A stretch of 14,410 nt of DNA, from NCBI GenBank assembly GCA_021784715.1, contig JAJYHP010000128.1:1-14410 (forward strand). The letters run 5' to 3'. Source of the DNA: a bacterium. Lineage in GTDB: Bacteria > Eremiobacterota > Eremiobacteria > Baltobacterales > Baltobacteraceae. A program made the position numbers and the translations under genes. Positions 12,398 through 14,410 of the stretch are shown here, piece by piece (position 1 is the stretch's first letter; the number at the start of each line of letters is the position of its first letter). The notes beneath the pieces are model-generated. The model had not been told where the DNA came from and searched no databases. It saw nothing but the letters and a program-made list of their open reading frames with translations.

Positions 12398-13584
12398 ACC
12401 TCTGCCTCAACTTCCTCAGGGGGCGGCAAGTTGCGGAAAAAGAGCCAATAGAGCCCCGCGTTGAGCAACTGGAGCGCCGAGGCGAATTCCAGCGGGAGCC
12501 CGATCCAGGCATGTTCGATCAGCGCACCGGCGACGAGCGGGCCACCCATCGAGCCGACGCGCGCGGGCAGGTTCGAGAGCGCCGATGCCCGCGAGCGCTC
12601 CGAGGCGGGGATAATCCCCATCGCATAGGATTGGCGGACCGGGAAGGTGACGATATTGACGAGCATGCGCAGCGCGTAGATCGCCCCCGCAAACGCGAAC
12701 CCTGGAGCGAAGGGCATCGCGGCGAGCAACACGCACGAAAACACGCGCAGCGCGACGACGGTTCGCACCGCCCCGCCGATCGCCGCAACGATACGCGTCA
12801 CCCCCAGATACGAAAGGATCGAGAGCAGATTGATCGTGGTATAGAGCACCGCGATTTGGTCGGCATTCACGTGGAATCGTTCGTGAAACCAGAGCACCAA
12901 AATCGGGCCGAGGAACCCGATTGCCAGCCCGTTTGTCGCATTGGTCAACATGAAGCGGCGAATTAATTTCCAGGTCGAGGGTGCGAGCGAGGCCTTCGAG
13001 CGCGCGCGGATCGCCCGCGTCCGTTGCTCTTTGATCGGCAGCACGACGAGCGCGAGCGCGATACCGATCGCCGCGGTAAGCCAGAAGAGCGGGCGCGCTG
13101 GAAAGACCGCGAGCCCCGCACCGAAAACGCTGCCAACCGTTCCGACGAGGGAGAGGCGCGCGAAGACCGCGGTGCGCCGTTCGTCTCCCGCGAGCTCGGC
13201 AGTGAGCGCTTGCTCGGCGACAAAATAGGGACCGAATGCGCCGCCGCTGCCGACGCCGCCGCCCTGACCGATCGTCCCGAGCGCCCCGGCAATTGCGAGG
13301 ACGATGAAGTTTCCCTGAACCGCAAAAACGACGCCTGCCAGCGCCGTGAGAAGGCCGAAGGCGGCAAGAATCGGTTTGCGACCGACGCGATCGGCGAGCG
13401 CACCGACCGCGAGCGTGAGAAGCGCTCCGGAGCCCGAACCGATGGCGATCAAGAGGCCGACCGCCGTCGCGCTATACCCCAGCGAGAGCAGGTAGAGCGG
13501 CACGGCGATAGCGAGGTATCCCTGCGAGACGCTGCGCAGCACGCGCCCGGCATAGAGCGGCAGCAACGGATTTCGAAGCGACAT
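12394..13584 (-). CDS. Major facilitator superfamily transporter
   Basis: A 396-aa integral membrane protein with about 12 hydrophobic segments. The MFS motif GALADRVGRKP lies at 61-71, between the second and third segments. A basic central loop (KEQRTRAIRARSK) separates two six-helix halves. The second half carries the YALRMLVNIVTFPVRQSYAMG region, a pattern found in drug/sugar-efflux type MFS proteins. The start at 13584 is chosen because the earlier Met in the same frame (13680) would add 32 non-hydrophobic residues that run into the divergent nuclease gene. GAAGGG directly abuts this ATG, so the Shine-Dalgarno spacing is poor. It overlaps the dehydrogenase gene by 4 bp, so the two are co-transcribed. 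The transporter may export or import a substrate or product of that enzyme, but this is inference. Confidence 0.9.
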   Translation of the reverse strand: MSLRNPLLPLYAGRVLRSVSQGYLAIAVPLYLLSLGYSATAVGLLIAIGSGSGALLTLAVGALADRVGRKPILAAFGLLTALAGVVFAVQGNFIVLAIAGALGTIGQGGGVGSGGAFGPYFVAEQALTAELAGDERRTAVFARLSLVGTVGSVFGAGLAVFPARPLFWLTAAIGIALALVVLPIKEQRTRAIRARSKASLAPSTWKLIRRFMLTNATNGLAIGFLGPILVLWFHERFHVNADQIAVLYTTINLLSILSYLGVTRIVAAIGGAVRTVVALRVFSCVLLAAMPFAPGFAFAGAIYALRMLVNIVTFPVRQSYAMGIIPASERSRASALSNLPARVGSMGGPLVAGALIEHAWIGLPLEFASALQLLNAGLYWLFFRNLPPPEEVEAEV

Positions 13585-13629
13585 CCCTTCATCGTTCCCG
13601 CCCGCGACGCGGTCGATCCTTGCAGGAAC

Positions 13630-13644
13630 CCATCGAAACGATGG
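13630..13644. repeat. Short inverted repeat in a divergent intergenic gap
   Basis: CCATCG and CGATGG form a perfect 6-bp inverted repeat around AAA. It lies in the 73-bp gap between the MFS and nuclease start codons, directly before the GGAGGG ribosome site of the nuclease gene. It may be an operator or an RNA stem, but a repeat this short also arises by chance. Confidence 0.3.
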
Positions 13645-13657
13645 TGGAGGGCAGCTC

Positions 13658-14410
13658 GTGCAGATCGTCGATGGACGCACGATTTATTCGGGCTCCGATC
13701 TCAACCGTTTTCTCGGATGTCGGACGCTCACCGCGCTCGATTTTTCGGTCGTCGGGAAAGCCACCGAACCCGGCGAGAGCGATCCGCAGCTGGAGATTCT
13801 CGCGGGAAAAGGCATCGCACACGAACGCCGCTATCTCGCTTCACTCGAAGCGAGCGGCGAGCGCGTCGTTCGGATACCGGAGTACGCGCGCCACTCGATC
13901 GCCGCCTTTCAAGCCGGCGAGGCTGCGACGTTCGAGGCCATGGAGAGCGGTGCCCAGACGATCTATCAGGCGACGTTCTTCGACGGTACGTGGTTCGGCC
14001 GCGCCGATTTTCTCCACCGCGTCGAACGCCCGGCGGCCGGGCGCGCCTGGAGCTACGAAGTCGAAGACGCGAAGCTCGCGCTCGCCGAAAAGCCATACTT
14101 TCTCATCCAGCTCTGTTTTTACAGCGAACAACTCGAACGTCTTCTAGGCGTTGCGCCGGAATTCGCGCACGTTCTTTTAGGAAACGGCGAACGACGTTCG
14201 TTCCGCCTCGACGAATATTCAGCGTATTTTCGCCATTTGAAAGCCTCGTTTCTCGCCGAGATCGCAACGTTGCAGGGCGGCGCCCTCGCCGAGCGACTCG
14301 ACGAAACCCCAATGCCGGTCGCGCATTGCGAGCTCTGCACCTGGAGCGAGCGCTGCGCTCGGCTTCGCGAAGAGCGCGATCATTTGAGCCTCGTCGCCCG
14401 CATTCGCGCC
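13658..14410 (+). CDS. TM0106-family RecB-like nuclease, N-terminal part
   Basis: The frame begins at GTG with GGAGGG 6 nt upstream and stays open for 251 codons to the window edge. PD-(D/E)XK nuclease elements are present: GKGIAHERRYL (50-60), GRADFL with D117, YEVEDAKLA with D137 and K139, and QLCFYSEQL (151-159). Four cysteines fit the Fe-S cluster seen in RecB/AddB-like nucleases. C21 is near the N-terminus and C224, C227 and C233 are in HCELCTWSERC. This is the layout of the TM0106 family of putative RecB-like nucleases. Their downstream part often carries a ribonuclease H-like or helicase-related region, which would lie outside this window. The role is probably in DNA repair or recombination but is not established. 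It is transcribed away from the MFS operon. Confidence 0.87.
   Translation, partial: MQIVDGRTIYSGSDLNRFLGCRTLTALDFSVVGKATEPGESDPQLEILAGKGIAHERRYLASLEASGERVVRIPEYARHSIAAFQAGEAATFEAMESGAQTIYQATFFDGTWFGRADFLHRVERPAAGRAWSYEVEDAKLALAEKPYFLIQLCFYSEQLERLLGVAPEFAHVLLGNGERRSFRLDEYSAYFRHLKASFLAEIATLQGGALAERLDETPMPVAHCELCTWSERCARLREERDHLSLVARIRA

Noticed and set aside
13585..13680. MFS protein starting at the ATG at 13680
   Set aside because: The extra 32 residues are not membrane-like and would overlap the divergent nuclease start, which has a strong ribosome site.

Overview
The window (14.4 kb, high GC, no mobile elements) looks like chromosomal DNA from a diderm-like bacterium. Genes are densely packed, GTG starts are frequent and many junctions overlap by 1-8 bp. 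Gene content and style (Asn-rich secreted protein, tandem retropepsin-like protein, TM0106-type nuclease) recall Candidatus Eremiobacterota (WPS-2)/Vulcanimicrobiota, but this is an impression and not a placement.

Region 1 (1-6187, minus strand) is one long operon. Read in the direction of transcription it holds a 103-aa unknown protein, a 99-aa exported beta-rich protein, NagZ, a beta-lactamase-fold serine hydrolase, AnmK, an N-acetylglucosamine kinase-type ATPase, MurQ, and the first 31 codons of an exported protein. Most junctions overlap. Together these genes make a peptidoglycan-sugar recycling pathway. NagZ releases GlcNAc from muropeptides and the serine hydrolase may remove the stem peptide. 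AnmK converts anhydro-MurNAc to MurNAc-6-P, MurQ turns that into GlcNAc-6-P plus lactate, and the ATPase phosphorylates free amino sugar. nagZ has no ATG, GTG or TTG at its N-terminus and apparently starts at CTG behind a strong Shine-Dalgarno.

Region 2 (6194-8929) holds exported proteins of poorly known role. A 472-aa protein with two retropepsin-like domains starts only 6 bp from the divergent operon. A convergent Asn-rich protein lies behind a strong hairpin, and a 186-aa secreted protein follows.

Region 3 (8926-10450) holds an alpha/beta hydrolase and, divergently, a SRAP/HMCES-type protein.

Region 4 (10447-11361) is the most interesting part. A near-consensus sigma-70 promoter (TTGACG-17-TATGAT) precedes a 20-codon reading frame with seven proline codons. 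A rho-independent terminator and then proC, the last enzyme of proline synthesis, follow. This has every element of a proline-responsive, ribosome-mediated transcription attenuator. I know of no described example in front of proC.

Region 5 (11384-14410) holds a zinc alcohol dehydrogenase and an MFS transporter in one minus-strand operon. Divergently, the start of a TM0106-family RecB-like nuclease with a probable Fe-S cluster runs off the window. No stretch over 300 bases lacks a gene. I saw no tRNA, rRNA, CRISPR array or insertion sequence.
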